A DNA stretch of 64,000 nucleotides, from NCBI GenBank assembly GCA_030248065.1, contig JASAMV010009212.1, forward strand, positions 1 to 64,000, in the 5' to 3' direction. The notes below the pieces were generated by a model. The model ran no database searches and was not told the DNA's origin. It saw only the letters and a program-made list of their open reading frames with translations. The stretch is from Rhynchonema sp. JSB1_4. Taxonomy: Eukaryota > Nematoda > Chromadorea > Monhysterida > Xyalidae. Within the stretch, counting starts at the first letter, position 1; each line of letters starts with the position of its first letter. The position numbers were made by a program, and so were the translations under genes. This document shows positions 1 through 15,100 of the stretch, piece after piece.

Positions 1-137
1 TGCACAATTAAAGACAATAGCCGTTTACTTGATATCCTCATCCATGTCCTGGTGATAAATAGAAAAACCAAAGAATCGATGTCTCAGAAAACAAAAAAAG
101 TATTTGTTATTCAAAAGTTCCTTTTTCCACACTGCAG

Positions 138-3100
138 GTAATGCTGGGCAACATCGATGGTCAGATGCAGCCCGGCCACCTTGTGCAGGTGTCGCAATAC
201 GTGGAGGGACTTATTCATCTGTTACTCGCTGAAGAAGAGAAGCTGACGCCGCCTAATTCGCACAGGTTAAATGCTTATTTTTATGACTCTGAATTTATGG
301 GAATATACCCATAAGTTTCACACATACAGTATGTACATACACACATTAATCAAATGTTGTTTGTGTCAGTTTCTGCCAGCACATGTACCCGCCACTTCGC
401 TGTCCGATTCAGATGGAGGCCCCAAGGATGAATTGAATCAACGTCGTCGCAGCAGCAAACACAGGGTGTGTCTTCGGCATGTTTCGTGATAGAAAACAAA
501 GTTTTTTAGTACGGATACGACGTACGAGGTACCACACTAAATATTGTGCCAGTTTTGTCTTGGTCACGTGACTGGGAATATTTTTAGTTCTTCCCCATGC
601 TACAACCTTCGGCCAGATTAGTTGTCTGGAAACAGCTTTTACACTTGATCGAACTTGGAGAGATAACTTTTGAAATCCTGTTGGAAAAAAGGCAACTCCG
701 ATCCGGTTACCCAAGTTTGATGAAACCGACGCGGGAACGCCGTGGCGAAAAAACATAAAATTTCGTTCAGAAAATTTAACCGCTAGCTACGATCAATTAC
801 AGTTGCATTCGGACACACCCGTTCCCGTGCCATGTGCGACCGAGTACGATTTGAAGTACGTGATGTTGCGCGTGTCGTTGGATTCGTTGCAGTTGACCAT
901 CCGCGAACGATTGTCCTGCGTCAGGCTCGCACTCGATCCGCTCAGAATTGGTGCGTGGCCTGATTTGGCAAGGAAACACTGTTGATTGAAACAGCTTGGC
1001 TGACGTGTCACTGCAGAAATGAGAAACATTGTCCGTGTGTCGTTTGACCAAACTGCGATAGTTGCACTTGGATTCAGTTCCAGCTGTTTCAAGATCTCGC
1101 TGGAGCCATTATCAGTCAGGTCCAGGTGGCCAGCATTCACGGTTTCACGCAACGTAGTGTTTGACTTAGGCATCTGGTTGCATCGTCCAGGGAGAAAATC
1201 AGGCACATGAAACGTGACTCCATCCATTTCGACCCCACAACCATGCAGTATGCCAGGCATTGTTGTAATCACCATTGTTACGCAACTAATCGACATTCCC
1301 ACAGGTGTATGCAACGTCCATTCCACAGCCAATAACTGGGGCATCAGTGTGTGCGTGCCGCGTGTGTTGGTGACACAGCATGTGGTCGATGATGTCGACA
1401 AACCGATGGTCTGGCTGTGCACGGGACATGTCAAATTGGACGGTTGGTTTGTTGAGAACGGCTGATTACCGGTGCTACTACACTTGTGAACCATGCGTAT
1501 TTGGAGCTGAACTTGGTTTTCCGTATGCACTTCGTTAGCCGTGTTCTGACTAGTTTCGTAGGGGTGGCCGGTAGGATGAAAAACAAATTCATGGCAAAGA
1601 AAAAAGGTAAAGGCAAACTACACCAACATGAGCTCGATTTCGCAGCTGGCAGAATAATGAAACATTCTGACGTGGCTGCTGATTTGGGAAATGTTACATG
1701 CTGAAGAATACAAAGTGGAGCATGATGATTTTCTCTTTGTATTCGTTTTGAGTACACACCCCACCACCTTCGAAGTAGGGCTCGTGTTGGTGTAGCTTGC
1801 CTTTAATTTTCGAATTTGTTGCACTTGACTTATTTTGCTCATAGGAAAATGTTTCACTCATTGCTAAAGTTCCTACGCCCGTTTACGTTGAACACTTGAC
1901 CAGCGCATGAATTTCCAAAAATAATACCATCACCAATCCACATGACGCAGTTGACTTCATTGCAGGCACGCGAGTTGATGTTTCACTGCCGATGGGTCGC
2001 AACGTTGGATCGGACAAACGTCGGCTCAGACATGAATTCATGAAGAAACACGATGCACACAACAAAAGGCTGATGTTTGTCTGGCAGAATGCCTCCAGGG
2101 ACTGCGGCTGTGTGGGTGAGTGCATCAGTGGTAATTACGTGGCTAACGGTAGAGTGGGGATCAACACAGGAAATTTTGGTGAAGCTGAGAAAAACAGAGA
2201 TAAAGCAAAACACAACCCAAAAAACAAAACACGCCCAGAAAAACAACGAAACAAGCAAACCGGCCAGAGAAGGCAAGACAAAAAAAAAAAGAGGAGCAAA
2301 AACAAAAAAAAAAAAAAAAAAAAAAAAAAAAGAAAAAAGAAAAAAAAAAAAAACCCCCCCCTTAACACTGGTTACGTTTCACTTGTTAACATTTATCAAA
2401 CTATCAGAAACGTACGTAACTTTTCATCGAAACATCACAGGTGGAACGGAATTCTTCGGTCGTGACTGGCTCGGCTCGGACTTCATGTCTCGACCGGGCT
2501 CGCGTCTGTGTGTCACTGACGTGAAACGAAACATGGCACAGCCGGGATTCAATCAGAGCATCATTCATGCTGATAAACCAGGTGTGCACTTGTTTGATGC
2601 CTATTTTATTTTAGTAGGGTTTCACGTCACTAGCATCGTGGAGTTCAATTTGATTTTCAGTATATGTCGACACTGGGTGGGCCGATAAACAGATGCGCAC
2701 TGCCTCCGGTATGGGGGACAAGGGCAAGACCAAACAGCAAGGTTGGAAAACTATTCTATCACCATCTATTTGTCGCCCGAACCTGACCTTTGTGTACCAC
2801 ACTTTTGAGGATTGTTGATGACACACGTTTTGACCAGCGTTGAGTTGTTTCCCCAATCAACAGCTTTTCTTTGAAAATATCAAGTCACTATGGATGGACG
2901 CGATGTAACCAAAACAGGCACTATCCGAGACCAGTTTATTCGCAATGACACTTCTTATAGCGAGTGCGGATCTGCGCCGAGCCAGTTGCACGTCGAGCGC
3001 CGATTCGTTCCACACAACGGTCGAGGAGACGCTGGTCAATCTCTATTCGCACGTCAATCGGCCATTGCTGGAGTCGGCACTGCTCATGTCGGCCTACAAG

Positions 3101-6100
3101 CACTATCTGTGCCAGAACGACTATGCGATCGGGCCGGGCGTCACGCACATGACAACCACACACGGCATCAATCCCATTGTGCTGTGCTCGGCTGTGAACA
3201 ACACCAAGCAGAAGGGCGATAATAAGCAATGTGAGTGGGGAGAGGGTTGTGTTGAGCCTTTGTTTTTCGAGTCACATCAGTCAATTGGTATATTACAAAC
3301 AAAATGGAGTCCGCCCTTTCTATCGTGACCCTCGGTATAGTGGAACCCACTGGATAGATTATAGTGACAAACTTATAATACTGTAATCGATCTTGTATCT
3401 TAAGCTCGACAATAGGTTGTTTTTCTCGTTCTCTGCGACGGTACCTTTTCATAATGTTACCAGAATGTGCATCCTTTTCAGCACATGCCCCCGCCGATCG
3501 ACGCCAGTCCGCGTCGACTCCACTGGGCGATTCGAATAATAGAGGTGGGTGGATGCGAAACAGCAAAATGTAGCCAAAAAGCCGCATCAATCAAACTGGT
3601 GTAATTTTTTTATTATTTACACGTACACGTATTGTTGTTGTTGCCGTCACAGGTTCGCTCGAGGTGCTCGGTTCGCTGGCCGACCGTTGTGACATATTCC
3701 TAACGCCACTGTCCCTCGAGTGTGTGCAACGTGTGCTGAGTGCTGCTGCCAAACAATGGACGCGGCAACATCCGTTGTTCATTGGTGCGGCGGGGCATTC
3801 GCTAAATTTTTTTTTGTTGTTGTTATTAATTATTATTGTATGTTAGGATTTCTTTTTTGCAATAGTTCTTTCCGCATACAACCCCCCCCCCGATTTTAGT
3901 GCAACAATTGTTCACGCGATGCAGTTTCGGTCAACACGCACAGCCGCTGATCAGGAAACACACGGACGCACAGAAGAACATGTGGAGGGTGCAGGTATTG
4001 TCTTCATGCAATAGTTTTTGTCACACTTGTTTTGAATAAGACGAGACTCCAACGTCATTGAAGCAACGTGTAACCTGTCGCACTTTGTCGGGCTTGTGAA
4101 ACATCTGCGTAGTCGTGTCGTGATTTAGATGTTATTTCTATTATTATCATGAAATTTCTTCATTTAGTCTACGGTTTTTATTGTGGTGTTGAATTCGGTC
4201 GCTATAAATAACCTTGACTATGTAGAAGAGTAACCATCAGGTTGACAGCAGATTTTGGGTGTCAAAAATCCTTTAAAACATATTCACTCTCATTGTTAGG
4301 GTTGACCATGGTGAGGGTGCAGTGTAGTGTGTTGGCAGCTCAATATTTGCCCACATACAATCATCCCAGTTGCATCTCACTCTCCCGCACACGTCACTGG
4401 CGGTGTTCCAATGCGGTCTGGTTGAGAAGACGATATCATTCGTTGATATGGAGAAGGCCGAGTCGCTCGTTCGACCCTCGTTGTTGTTGGCCTGCACGGA
4501 TCACATTACGGTGGCTGCCACCACGACAACAACCGCGGCACAACAACAACATAATGCGGGCACACATGCACAACAGGTGCGAGAATGCGGGGCTGATGCG
4601 GTACAGTCTATCTTTTGCACAGTGACACGTTATTTTCGTTTGCTACAAAATAAAGTATGTTGGTTAGTAGGAATAGCGGCATCTTGGAAACCAAATTATC
4701 GCTGAGACGTGGGGACTTGGATTTTTGCTCCATGTAAAGGGTCACTATAAAGAGGGTATGCTGTAACATAGTTTGACCATGAAAAGTAGCTATAAAGTGA
4801 TGACCGTTTGTTTGCATGTGTTTTTCCTGCCGTCCGGTGTCTGCGAGCCAAGTTTGCGTTCATAACCAGATTAGTTATGACAATGCTATCGTACATTCAC
4901 GTTCACAGATTCTGATGGGCTCTTCTGATACATTAGCTGTTTTCTCAATTGAATGACCGTTTTTGTTGCTTTGTGTTTCAATATGATCAACTTTTCACTT
5001 TTCAGCTCCCCAAGTCCATCCAGCAACCGCCCACCGAACAGCTGTTGTTCCGCATCTCGGCCGGCGATATGCACGTGCGGTTCTTTGAATTGGCGCCAAA
5101 ATCAGCCCTGAGCGACACGGGCAACATTGGAATCTCGAAGGAGACAACCAAGTTCAAATGTGAAACCAACTGGAAACAACTGGCCTTGCACAATAACCAT
5201 CATCTGCGATTGGTGATAGACACATTGATACAGGTTGGCAATAAGATGAGCACGGAAGTTCGGAAGGCAGAGGCCAGGCGAAACAAAAAGCAGACACCCA
5301 AAACCAAAAACAAAAAAAAAGGAAAAAACGGGAAAAAAAAAAAAACAAAAAAAAAGACCGAAAAACCCCCCCCCCGCCCGCCCCCCCCCCCCCCCCCCCC
5401 CCCCCCCAAACCCCCCAACGGCACTAGCGCCGAACCCCATCTACCATCTTTGGCATGTGTTCGCACGGCTGATCCCTCGTGACAAACGGTTGTGTGCCAC
5501 AACTGGCCAATCAGCAACATGTTTAGATCGCTATAGTTAACGAAAATGTTGTTCCCAATCAGTTCACTTCATTGAGAGTAGAGTGTATCGGCTTGCTGTT
5601 TACAGGGTGCCAATCTGACAGCCACACGCCCACTGGAATTGGCCGACCTCTTGCCGGACACCAGTGGTGTGAACGTGAAGAAAGATTTCGAAGCACAAAT
5701 TGCGTTGATCAAGGCTAGGGAAGCCGCTGTTGGTTCGTATATATAATTCTTTAGTTTTTTGGCATTTTCGTTTCATAAGATTCAAGTTGTGTTGTTTTCG
5801 AAACTGGTCGGTGGCGTGTGACAACAGTGCTGTTGTAGATCAACCGGTCATATGCATTCTATGTGCGAAATGTTTCTCGTTTTTCACATGCATCGTTGGT
5901 TACTACAGCACGAACCCCGACCGGCACGCAGCTGACAACCATTAGCGAGACGACGGGTGCTTCGACGCCGAACAAGGCTGTGGACTCGGGCTGGCAACAG
6001 GACAAGACATCGAACTGGGCACATGCCGCACTGCATATTGGACTGGTGCAGACGCATTTCGGTACCTTTTTTGAGTTTGATTTTTTGTGATGCGCTCCGC

Positions 6101-9100
6101 TCCGTTCTCTTTGTGGTGACATGATGGTGTATGATTTAAAGCAGCTGTAAATTGCTGACATGCATACACGTATGTCGTGTGTCTATCACAATCACAAATG
6201 CGCAATTGAATGTGCCGTGCCAGGTCTGCTACAACCCCTGGAGTCCATCGGCAGCACTACCTCCCCGGTGTCGATCGTGCCGAGCGCCTGGCCGTTGTAC
6301 GATCTGTTGGGACCGAGTGTGACCGCGTGGCTGCATTGTGCGCAACGATTGGTGCGTTTCATGGATTTGGGATTTTTCGTTCGTTTGTGGAAGATAGCTG
6401 TTTATTTGTTTTTGCAAGACTATTCGAAACAAAGAGGGAAGGATTGACCAAATCATCACACTCGTATCAAACGTGTCAATAGGCAATCTCAAATGATGGT
6501 TGCGATGCAATCATAAATCTCTTCGTTTGTCCTGGTTGCGATAATGCGTCAACAACAACTAGATGAGTGCCCTCAACTGTCACTTTCGTTAATTTGAGTG
6601 ATCGACGTGGTGAATGTTTGCAGACCACCAGTGTGACGTCACTGGCGACGTCGTTCGAAATGTGGGGTCAGTTGTGTCTGGCCAAGCTGCTCACCGAAAC
6701 CATGGACACGCACGACACGCACATATTCAATCGACCGAAAAGCAAGTTCTCCAACGCAAAAGTCAACGATCGGTTGGTTACCGTGGAGGATTTTGTTTTT
6801 TTTAAATTGGGAGCTTTATGCATTCTACTCTGGCATTTAGATATTTGCGCGGCTGCCCGTCGTGTCAAGTGCTGTTGACGTTGATGCGATACGCGCATAC
6901 GCATGGTTAGAATGGGCTAATGTATAGGCAAACTACACCAACATGAGCTCGATTTCGCAGCTGGCAGAATAGTGAAACATTCTGACGTGGCTGCTGTTTT
7001 GGAAAATGTTACACGTTGAAGAATACAAAGTGTAGCATGCTGATTTTCTCTTTCTATTTGTTTTGGATACACACCACCTTCGAAATTGGGCTCGTGTTGG
7101 TGTAGTTTTCCTTCAGGTGTTTAGTTATCGACGTTTGACGGTGCCGCCAAGCGACTTCACCGAAGCACCTTTCAATTTTTACGCTAATTGTGAAACATTT
7201 TCGATTGTTTGTTGTGCTGTCACAGGCAGTATCATTGGAGAGCAATCCCAACGATTATTATGATTGACAATCCTGACATATCAAGGCGCGTTGCAGGTCT
7301 TGACGCGAACTACGAGCACGACATCGTGCAATGTGCGGACGCGTTGCATGACAGTGAACAGCGACGTAAAGCATTGGTCGTGTTGTTCAGGTGGGTTGAT
7401 CGACAAACAATTATTACTTTGTTTGTGGGCGATTTTATTTCAAATTCGTTTGTGTTTTGTGTCGAACGCGCCACTATGTGGTCACGACAACACTGAATTG
7501 AGAGCGTGCCTTGACTCGGCGGCTCCCCATTCACAATATTCAAACTTTATGCATTTGTTCTGGGGTACGCTACCTGATAATCATTTCTTTTGCATTACAA
7601 CAGTCATTGGCAAACGGTGCTCTGTGCCGAGAAGATGGTGACTGTTTATGACCCGGAATTGGTGAAGCAGCTGAAATCAAAGAAGCACACGTTGAGGTCA
7701 GTCAGTTTGTGGTTGTTCGTGCCTTGATGAATCAGAGTAGTCTGCCAATCTCAGTGTGATGTTTCACCACCGTTATATATGTACAGTCACGCCACCGAAC
7801 GGCCGAGCATGTCGAATGTGACGAGTCCGGCGACGTCGAGTCCCAGTGCGACGCGGGCGTTCGACCCCGAAATGGGCAATAATCAAACAACAACGAACAC
7901 GCCTGATGCTAAAGGTGGGTGTGTCAACTAGTGATGTGGTTGGTTGGTCAGGTAGCTCGAGCCAGCTACCCAGCAAGCTTTGGAATTTGGGGGATATGGC
8001 CGAAATTTTTCACATAAATACCCCTGGCAAAAATACTTTTGCCATTTTGGGTTGCTCGAGCCAGCTAGCAAGCGGTTGGGAGGGGTGTGAGATTTGGTAG
8101 CTTTAACTGCTTCCGATCTAACTACTAACTACCGATCCCAACTATTGAATACATCACTATTTCAACTGTGGGTTTTGGTTGTAATGTTGAACCACGGGGG
8201 TTGGTCATTGCCTGACGAAACACAGGCCTGAATTATCATGCGGAAGGCAAAACATTTCTGCACTTCACGTGTCTGTACGACAGTTTTGTTGCAATTCAGT
8301 ACCTAATGTGCAAACATGGCGCCTGCATTATAAACCGACAATATCTTATCCGCACAGCTTCATTTTCTTTTATTTTTGTTTGCAATACGCTGGTGGGGTG
8401 GCTGATGTTCGAACTCGCAGTGTGTCGTTTGCTAAATCATGGGCACAGGGACTACAGCACTGCAACATGGGGGAAGTTCGCTATGCTACATATTGCCCAC
8501 GATTGCAGCAGCGCCCGTCGGAGCAGCAGTGCAGTCGACAGGTATGCGCCACTCGACAACGTCCAAGTATTCGATGCGAACCAGTACCAGTTCCGGCACG
8601 GCCAGGTCGGTCGGCTCGATGCAGGGCAAGGACAGACACACTGACAATCAACAGGTAGGAATCGTTTTATTTTTCGTGGGTGTGAAACATCATGTATGAA
8701 TTACGGTTTTTTGATATTCCGACGTCTAGGGTAGTTTTGTGATTATTCTTGTTATTTTTGCATGGTTCAAAGGTGGCGTCAAGAATCTGGAAAGAAATCC
8801 TGAAAAAAAATCCCGAAGAGCGAAAATCCCGAAAAGTAAAGGTGTAAAAACAGATCAAATTTTTTTGTCAGAAGTTGGCATTCATGCAGCTTCGTGCTCA
8901 GGTTTGCATTCAGGGTTAGGCTTAGGCTTAGGCTGCCGGCCAGGAAGACCTGTCCACGTCGTAAACTATCCACAAAAACACAACGCCCAGGCCTTCATTC
9001 AGCGTTAGGGTTAGGCTTAGGCTGCCACCCAGGAAGACACCGAACGAGAATTTCAATATCTTTGCCCCAACTGATCCATGCCCAAATTATGGACTCCAGC

Positions 9101-12100
9101 TACATGAATACGAATACCCCATCCTGCACATTAAGCTTTATAATTTTTCCTCTATTTAATTTTTCGATATTTTTGCTTTTCGGAATTTTTACTTTTCGAA
9201 ATTTTTTTGGGGTTTTTTCGGGTTTTTCGACCCCACCCAGACTAAACGCGCCTGCTACTGGAAACGTTCGAAAACTAGCCCAAAAGTAGATCAGGTGCAG
9301 AAACATTTTCCCCTCCGTTAAGAGTGTTTCTTGAACATCAACACTATGTAGCCCCTAATGTTCGTCATTGAACAACAGGAGATGAATCTATACGAATGGA
9401 TGCGCACCGAGCAACGCAAACGTGATCCATCATCGTTGGCACGTCAGTTGGCGCAGATGCCGCGCAGAGAGTTCGATGCGGACAATTTAATGGAACTGAC
9501 GTTGGCCGTGTGTTTCATGCCGATATTCAGTGCGTACAAGTTGGAACCGAGTGGTTAGTGTAATGCAGTCTACGTTCTGTGCGGTGACATGATTGCGAGC
9601 CGGCATTTTTTAATGAATAATCACCTGGAATGGTAGGTAACACCTTGGTGGTAGCCAACTGAAGGCTAAACAACTGTAGATGCTTTGTTGTTTGTGTTTG
9701 CAGGCGTACTTCTGCCGACACTTGATGCGCTCGGACCATTTGTGTCGTTTTCGGTCGACTTCGCTGGACTTCAGGTGTTTTTGGGGTTGATTTTCGGATT
9801 GTTGTTTTTGGGAACTGCACCAGATTGTAGCCAGTGATGCGCCGTACGTAATGCAAACTCCGCAAAAGGTTGAGTCTGCTAGAACTCCGTTTATTAATTT
9901 GCATTGCTTGTTGTTGTTCTTCAACAAAAAGTCAAAACCCCGTATATTCACGTTATTCTGTGTGCTGTTGTAGGTTGACATAGTCGAACCAAAAGTGCTG
10001 CAAACGTTGAACATCGACACCAAACGTATTGGTCATCGCACGCATCATCTGTTGGACGTTAATCCGGTCAGATTCGCTGGTGAAGTCGTATGTAAAGGTG
10101 CGGTGCATTCGGTGTATATCTTGAAGTTGATTGCATAAAAGTTAAATTTTGCCAGTTTTTTAATTGTATTTTTTTATTTCGTTTTTGTTGAACTTGCGAG
10201 TACAAAGAACCAAAGCAGGTGCTATTGGTCGCACAATGGCTATATGAGAATCCATCCCCCTATTTTCCTGCATCGTCAAGAGGGATTCCTGGCGATTTTT
10301 TCGAATTGAACCAGGTTTTGACAAGCAGTTCTTTTCTCTTTCTTTTCCCGCTTTATTTATCGGGAGTGATCAACGTGTGTGTGTTGTATATCGATTTCAC
10401 ACATAAAGCGTGTAATACGTGGCTACAGTAACCCGAGCCCGAACCATTTTGGTTGCGTGGAATTCAGGGTGAAACTTCGGCACACGTGCGTTTCTCATTC
10501 TTCTCACTGATAAGAATGCAAAGTGCTTGTCAAAACCTGGTTCAATTTGAAAAAATTTGCCAAATATCCGCCTTGTCAATGCAGGAAAATTAGGGGGATG
10601 GATTCTCATATAGTCATTGTGCGACCAATACACTCACACCATTCATAACGTGGGAGAAACATTCATGCTTTGTAAGAGCTATGTATGTGTCTGCCGTTTG
10701 CCTCTCCTGCTTAGTATCACATGGCCATGTATCCGCACTGACGATGTCTCGGTGCACCGCGCGTCTGTGACAATAATCAATGCCGTTATCGACTTCATTG
10801 TATTGTCTTGTACATACAGGAGAGCGGAGTGACGCGAATCACGACATGCTGCGTACGGCGCATTTGTCGATCAAATACCATCTCAAGCACGATTCATTGC
10901 AACTGCATCTGGGCGTGCCGGCAGCATCGTTCATCTATCAGCTGGCATTTGCGCTGAAATGCTGGTGTGACACTGTGGAGGAGTTGGCACATGCACGAGA
11001 CAAGGTACGGCCGAACAGTCGCTCTGTGCCTTATTGCCCCCTATTTGCATGCAGTAGGGGAGTAACACATTCATGTGGCTAGTCCACCCTTCGTGCATCG
11101 GTGGATGGATCAGACCCGATGTTTTGTTTATTGTGCAGAAGAGTAAGTATGAGCCTAACGGCATTCGGGGGCCAAGCAGTCGTTTTTTTGTGTGGAGATT
11201 TGCTATGGTGTTCATTAGAGAGCGGGTGACGATTCAGATTAGTGCCATGAACGTGCCACGTCTAGGGTTCAAATGGGATGCCGATCCCTAGGGATTTGTA
11301 TCTCGAATCCCGATCCCGAGAGGTCAATCCCGTTCCCTAGCCTCATCTAGCCTATACCAACAGAAATATCTGCCTGTGTGGTTTCACAATAGTCACAACA
11401 CCACTCCATGGACAGCTGCATAGCTAGCGTTCATCTTTTCCATTTGGTCACAACAAGTGATCCATTAAGACAACTGGGTCTTAGATTGACAAACATTGCT
11501 CGGTTCTCTTGAAAAAAGAAAAACCACTAAAACGACCATGTTTTGTTCAGAAAAGCACCGCAGCGTCGCGTCACGGCTCAGCGACATCGTTGGATCGCAA
11601 GAGCGCCGGGGGCCAAAGCTGGTCGCAGATGACACAAACGCTCAAACGGCTCACCAGTGACACCGATGCGAACAGCAGTGCTGCTGACGGGGAGGGTGCA
11701 TCTGTGCACGAACAAATGGCTGCCTCGCCCAGGGTGAGATTGGGGTTCCGACAAAAATGTTGCATAGTTTTAGGTTGGAATTGATGTTCCAAGTTTGAAG
11801 CTACACAAGAAAAACGGCAGTTAGTCCTAGACAGCAATCAGTGGATTTGTTGAATAAGTATTTTGATCTTTTTCTGACGGCTTTGTGATTGCGGTAGCAA
11901 CATTGCAGTTCTGCTGAATGGTCTACGTTTTTGTTCCGAAGTGGCGCTGCGGCAGCTCCAAGCCACCGCCAAAGAACCAAACTACCGTAGGCAGCGTTTC
12001 GCTATGAGATCTGCACACAAGCGCACATTATGCACTTGATCGTTTGTAGGACGACGACACCACCATCAAACAACACTGGTCATCGCGATTGGTGGCAAAG

Positions 12101-15100
12101 CTGAGGGATTATGAACGATCCGAGAATCGACGCGTCGTCCTGCAGGTATGCACTGTTGTTGCTTGATGTGCCAAGGTAATTGCCTGATGTGTCAAGGCTG
12201 TTGAATGACGTCACTATTTGCAGTTGGCGGCCGAGAGCGACCAGCAATTGTTGGACAACGCCAGCGGTCTGACCACATCGACCTGTGGCGTCGTCGACAT
12301 ACGACAGATTGTGTGCGATGCGACCTTGACTGAATTGCTCATATCGCTGACAATCACCAGACTGCAGGTTTGCTGCTCGTACTGGTTTAGTTGGTCAAAA
12401 TTTTGCTGTAATTGATGGACGCGCTTTAACTATGTCGGCGTGGAATATCAGGTCATGAGTTTCAAACGTTTCCAAAAACCATACTAACGTGTTGCCCACA
12501 CTGAGCGCAGTCTGCCCTCAAGTGCTTGAATGGTGAATCGATCGGTCAGGACCCAATCTCAGATTTCGTTTTGTCATGCACTATTCTGACGTGGAGGTGT
12601 GGAGGTTCACCATAGTTCACTATAAAGACGACCCACTGTATTTCCTCTTATCACATGGCCGACACCGTCCAACTTAATTTCATCACAAACCGCACCCAAA
12701 AACACAACCAACAAAAAAAAAACAAAAAACACCCCCCCCACACTTTCAACATTTGTCATTTACTGAATAATTCTTCCGTCTGATCAGGTGTCGATGTCGA
12801 GTCGCATCCGTCAACGGCCCCATTCGTTGTGGAGCGCCAGTGCGGCCGCCGCCAACAGCAAATTGGCAGCCGAACTCGCCATGCCGCTCGAGGGAGAGAT
12901 GTCGTTCAGGTAGCGTCGTCTTGAAAATCAGGCAATTATTGAGTATATCGAAGTGAGCCTGTTCGCAATACTGCCCATACTGACGTGATCGGTGGCTGGC
13001 ACTTTTGTCACTGTGAAGAATATTCACAATCCAAGAGCTCAAAGGGCAACCACCCCCACCACACCCCCACTCAAGGTCCTGTGCTCTCAAAAAAAAAAGA
13101 AAAAATCCCTACTCCCCCCCTCTTCTCCTCCACCTGTAACATTTCCCAATCAGCAGCCACGTCAGAATGTCACTTCTCCACCAAAACCATCATGCACAAA
13201 AAAAAAAAAAATACATGGCTCACTCAAGCACATACTGTAAGAGACCGAAATACAGTGGTATCATCGTTGCAAGTAATCACCGTGTGAGAGTGTTTGACCG
13301 TGTTGCGGATCACTATAAAGACGTTCACACTATCCCGTTCCGTTGCAGCGGCGGCATCCAATCAGCGCGTCTGATTCTGTCGCAGTTGTTCGACCCGAGC
13401 AACATGACCGAATCACGTACGATATTCAGTCTGGTGATGAAACAGTCGAATGTGCTCATGTCAAGGCTGTTGGTCAAAAAGCAGCGACCGAACACAACGA
13501 CGACGCATAACAAGGCCGGCACTACTGCTACAACTGGGCAGCAGCAGGCCGCTGGTAAGAATGGTTGTTGGGTGGGACTTAATTGCGCTCTGTTTCACAA
13601 CGATAAAATCTGTCATAGTTGGGTTTGTACTTTTTTGATCAACCGCAGTTTGTTGGTAATAACTCGTGAATCAGAAAAATGTTTCGACTCTTGCATGAAA
13701 CTAGCCGATTTCCAGCTGTCGCTCACTGCCAATGATGCCTCGAGTATCATTCAACAAAACAGTAAATCAAAATCTATGAGAACGGAAACGCGCATCTAGT
13801 CACACTACGCCAACACGAGCCCGGTTTCGAAGCTGGCAGAGTGGTGAAACATTCTGACGTGGCTGCTGATTTGGGTCTCTTTCTTTTATTTTCGAAACAC
13901 AACACCTCCGAAATCAGGCTCGTGTTGGTACAGTGGAACCAAACCGAAAAAGCCGCATATTTGATATTATCCTCTCACATTGATGTTCAAACATGCATGT
14001 GTGAACGAAGTAACATGACGTACAGCTAGGCCAGTCAAGTGTCAAAAGTGACCCCCATTTATTGGCACGGACATTAGCGCATTGATTCATCAAGGCCATG
14101 CAGATACGAGCAGTGCGAGTTCGCGAATGTGGGAAACGAGATTGTTGGCCGAAGTGGGCCCGATCGAGGGTGACATCCCGATGCATCCCGGGTTTCTCCA
14201 TGACGTGGTGCTGCGAAGTGGACCGCAGCTGAATGAACAGCTCATCAAATTCAATCCCATACCCACACCTCAGATGACCGATGAAGTCATACAGGTGCGC
14301 GCCGTTTTTAATTTCTGAAATTGCCGTTTGAAGTTTGAACGGTCAGTACTGACACTAATAAACCTTGGCGGTGACGGTGTTTGGTCTACTTTGTTTATTT
14401 CCACTGGAGAGCGTCAGCTTTTGATCAATGAGACCAAATGAGAATATCTGGATGGAAACATTTTGTACGTTTTTACTGATTGTCATTATGCTTGTTTTGT
14501 ATGTTCCGGTCTTTATGTCGAGTAGTGGACCCCGTGTTGTGGTGCGAAGCGACCACTGTTGAGAAAAGTCCGTTGGCATCCGAAAATATTTACACTGCCC
14601 TGTACTTAAGAAGAATTTCACGACACATTTGCATTGTTCAAGCTGGGCCATCTGTTGGCGCGATCTGACAGGTGTGATGTGCTACAGGTGAATCGTCCTG
14701 TGACGTCATCGGCGCCGATCGGGCACTACAGTCGTTCGTTGTCCAAGACCGAGCCGATGGTCGAGCTGCATTTCACGGTGACGTTGACGTCGATGCAACT
14801 GTCGGCCGCATTGTTGCCGAGTTTGAAGGCCACCTACAAGTTGCACACAGCCAGCAGCACTGGTCGGTGGTTAGGAGTCAAGTGTTGCGTTGAGACTGCA
14901 GCACCGTGACCAGTGTAAAAAAATTTGTTTGCTGTATGAAAACGACTTTTACGCTGGTTGGAATTTTTGGGCTCGGAAGTCTATCGCAAATTTGATTAGA
15001 CTAGATTTTTTTACTTTGGTGTCAGGGATTACCAATACCACTAACACTAACTTAGACCGCGGTAGGGAGGGTATAGTTGCTGCTGTCGGGCAATGTACTT

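Larger units (their letters stand above)
138..9774 (+). other. BLTP1: BLTP1 exon set 1 (left part)
   Basis: Exons, phase-checked: 138-265, 803-950, 1305-1442, 1966-2115, 2441-2581, 2661-2741, 2961-3230, 3482-3544, 3653-3784, 3900-3994, 4370-4576, 5006-5233, 5606-5732, 5909-6061, 6224-6351, 6624-6772, 7226-7390, 7604-7696, 7787-7914, 8226-8282, 8449-8654, 9379-9553, 9704-9774. The 138-265 exon (MLGNIDGQMQPGHLVQV) ends in phase 2, while 803 begins in phase 0. An open stretch at about 379-470 (HVPATSLSDSDGGPKDEL) looks like the missing linker exon, but its acceptor is out of phase by one base. Exons at 803-1442 read TEYDLKYVMLRVSLD, then CNVHSTANNWG, and fit the family. The 7787-7914 exon is a Ser/Thr-rich linker. 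The 8282 donor and 8449 acceptor were chosen mainly to keep phase and are the weakest pair. Confidence 0.8.

Noticed and set aside
793..1530. 245-codon open frame on the minus strand
   Set aside because: It runs antisense across two well-supported BLTP1 exons (803-950, 1305-1442) and has no protein family; codon constraint of the sense strand explains it.
2077..2688. 203-codon Lys-rich frame
   Set aside because: It owes its length to an A-rich tract and reads out of frame through BLTP1 exon 2441-2581.
8911..9024. Chromosome end
   Set aside because: TTAGGC units are few, degenerate and inside an intron of a gene that continues on both sides, so this is interstitial.
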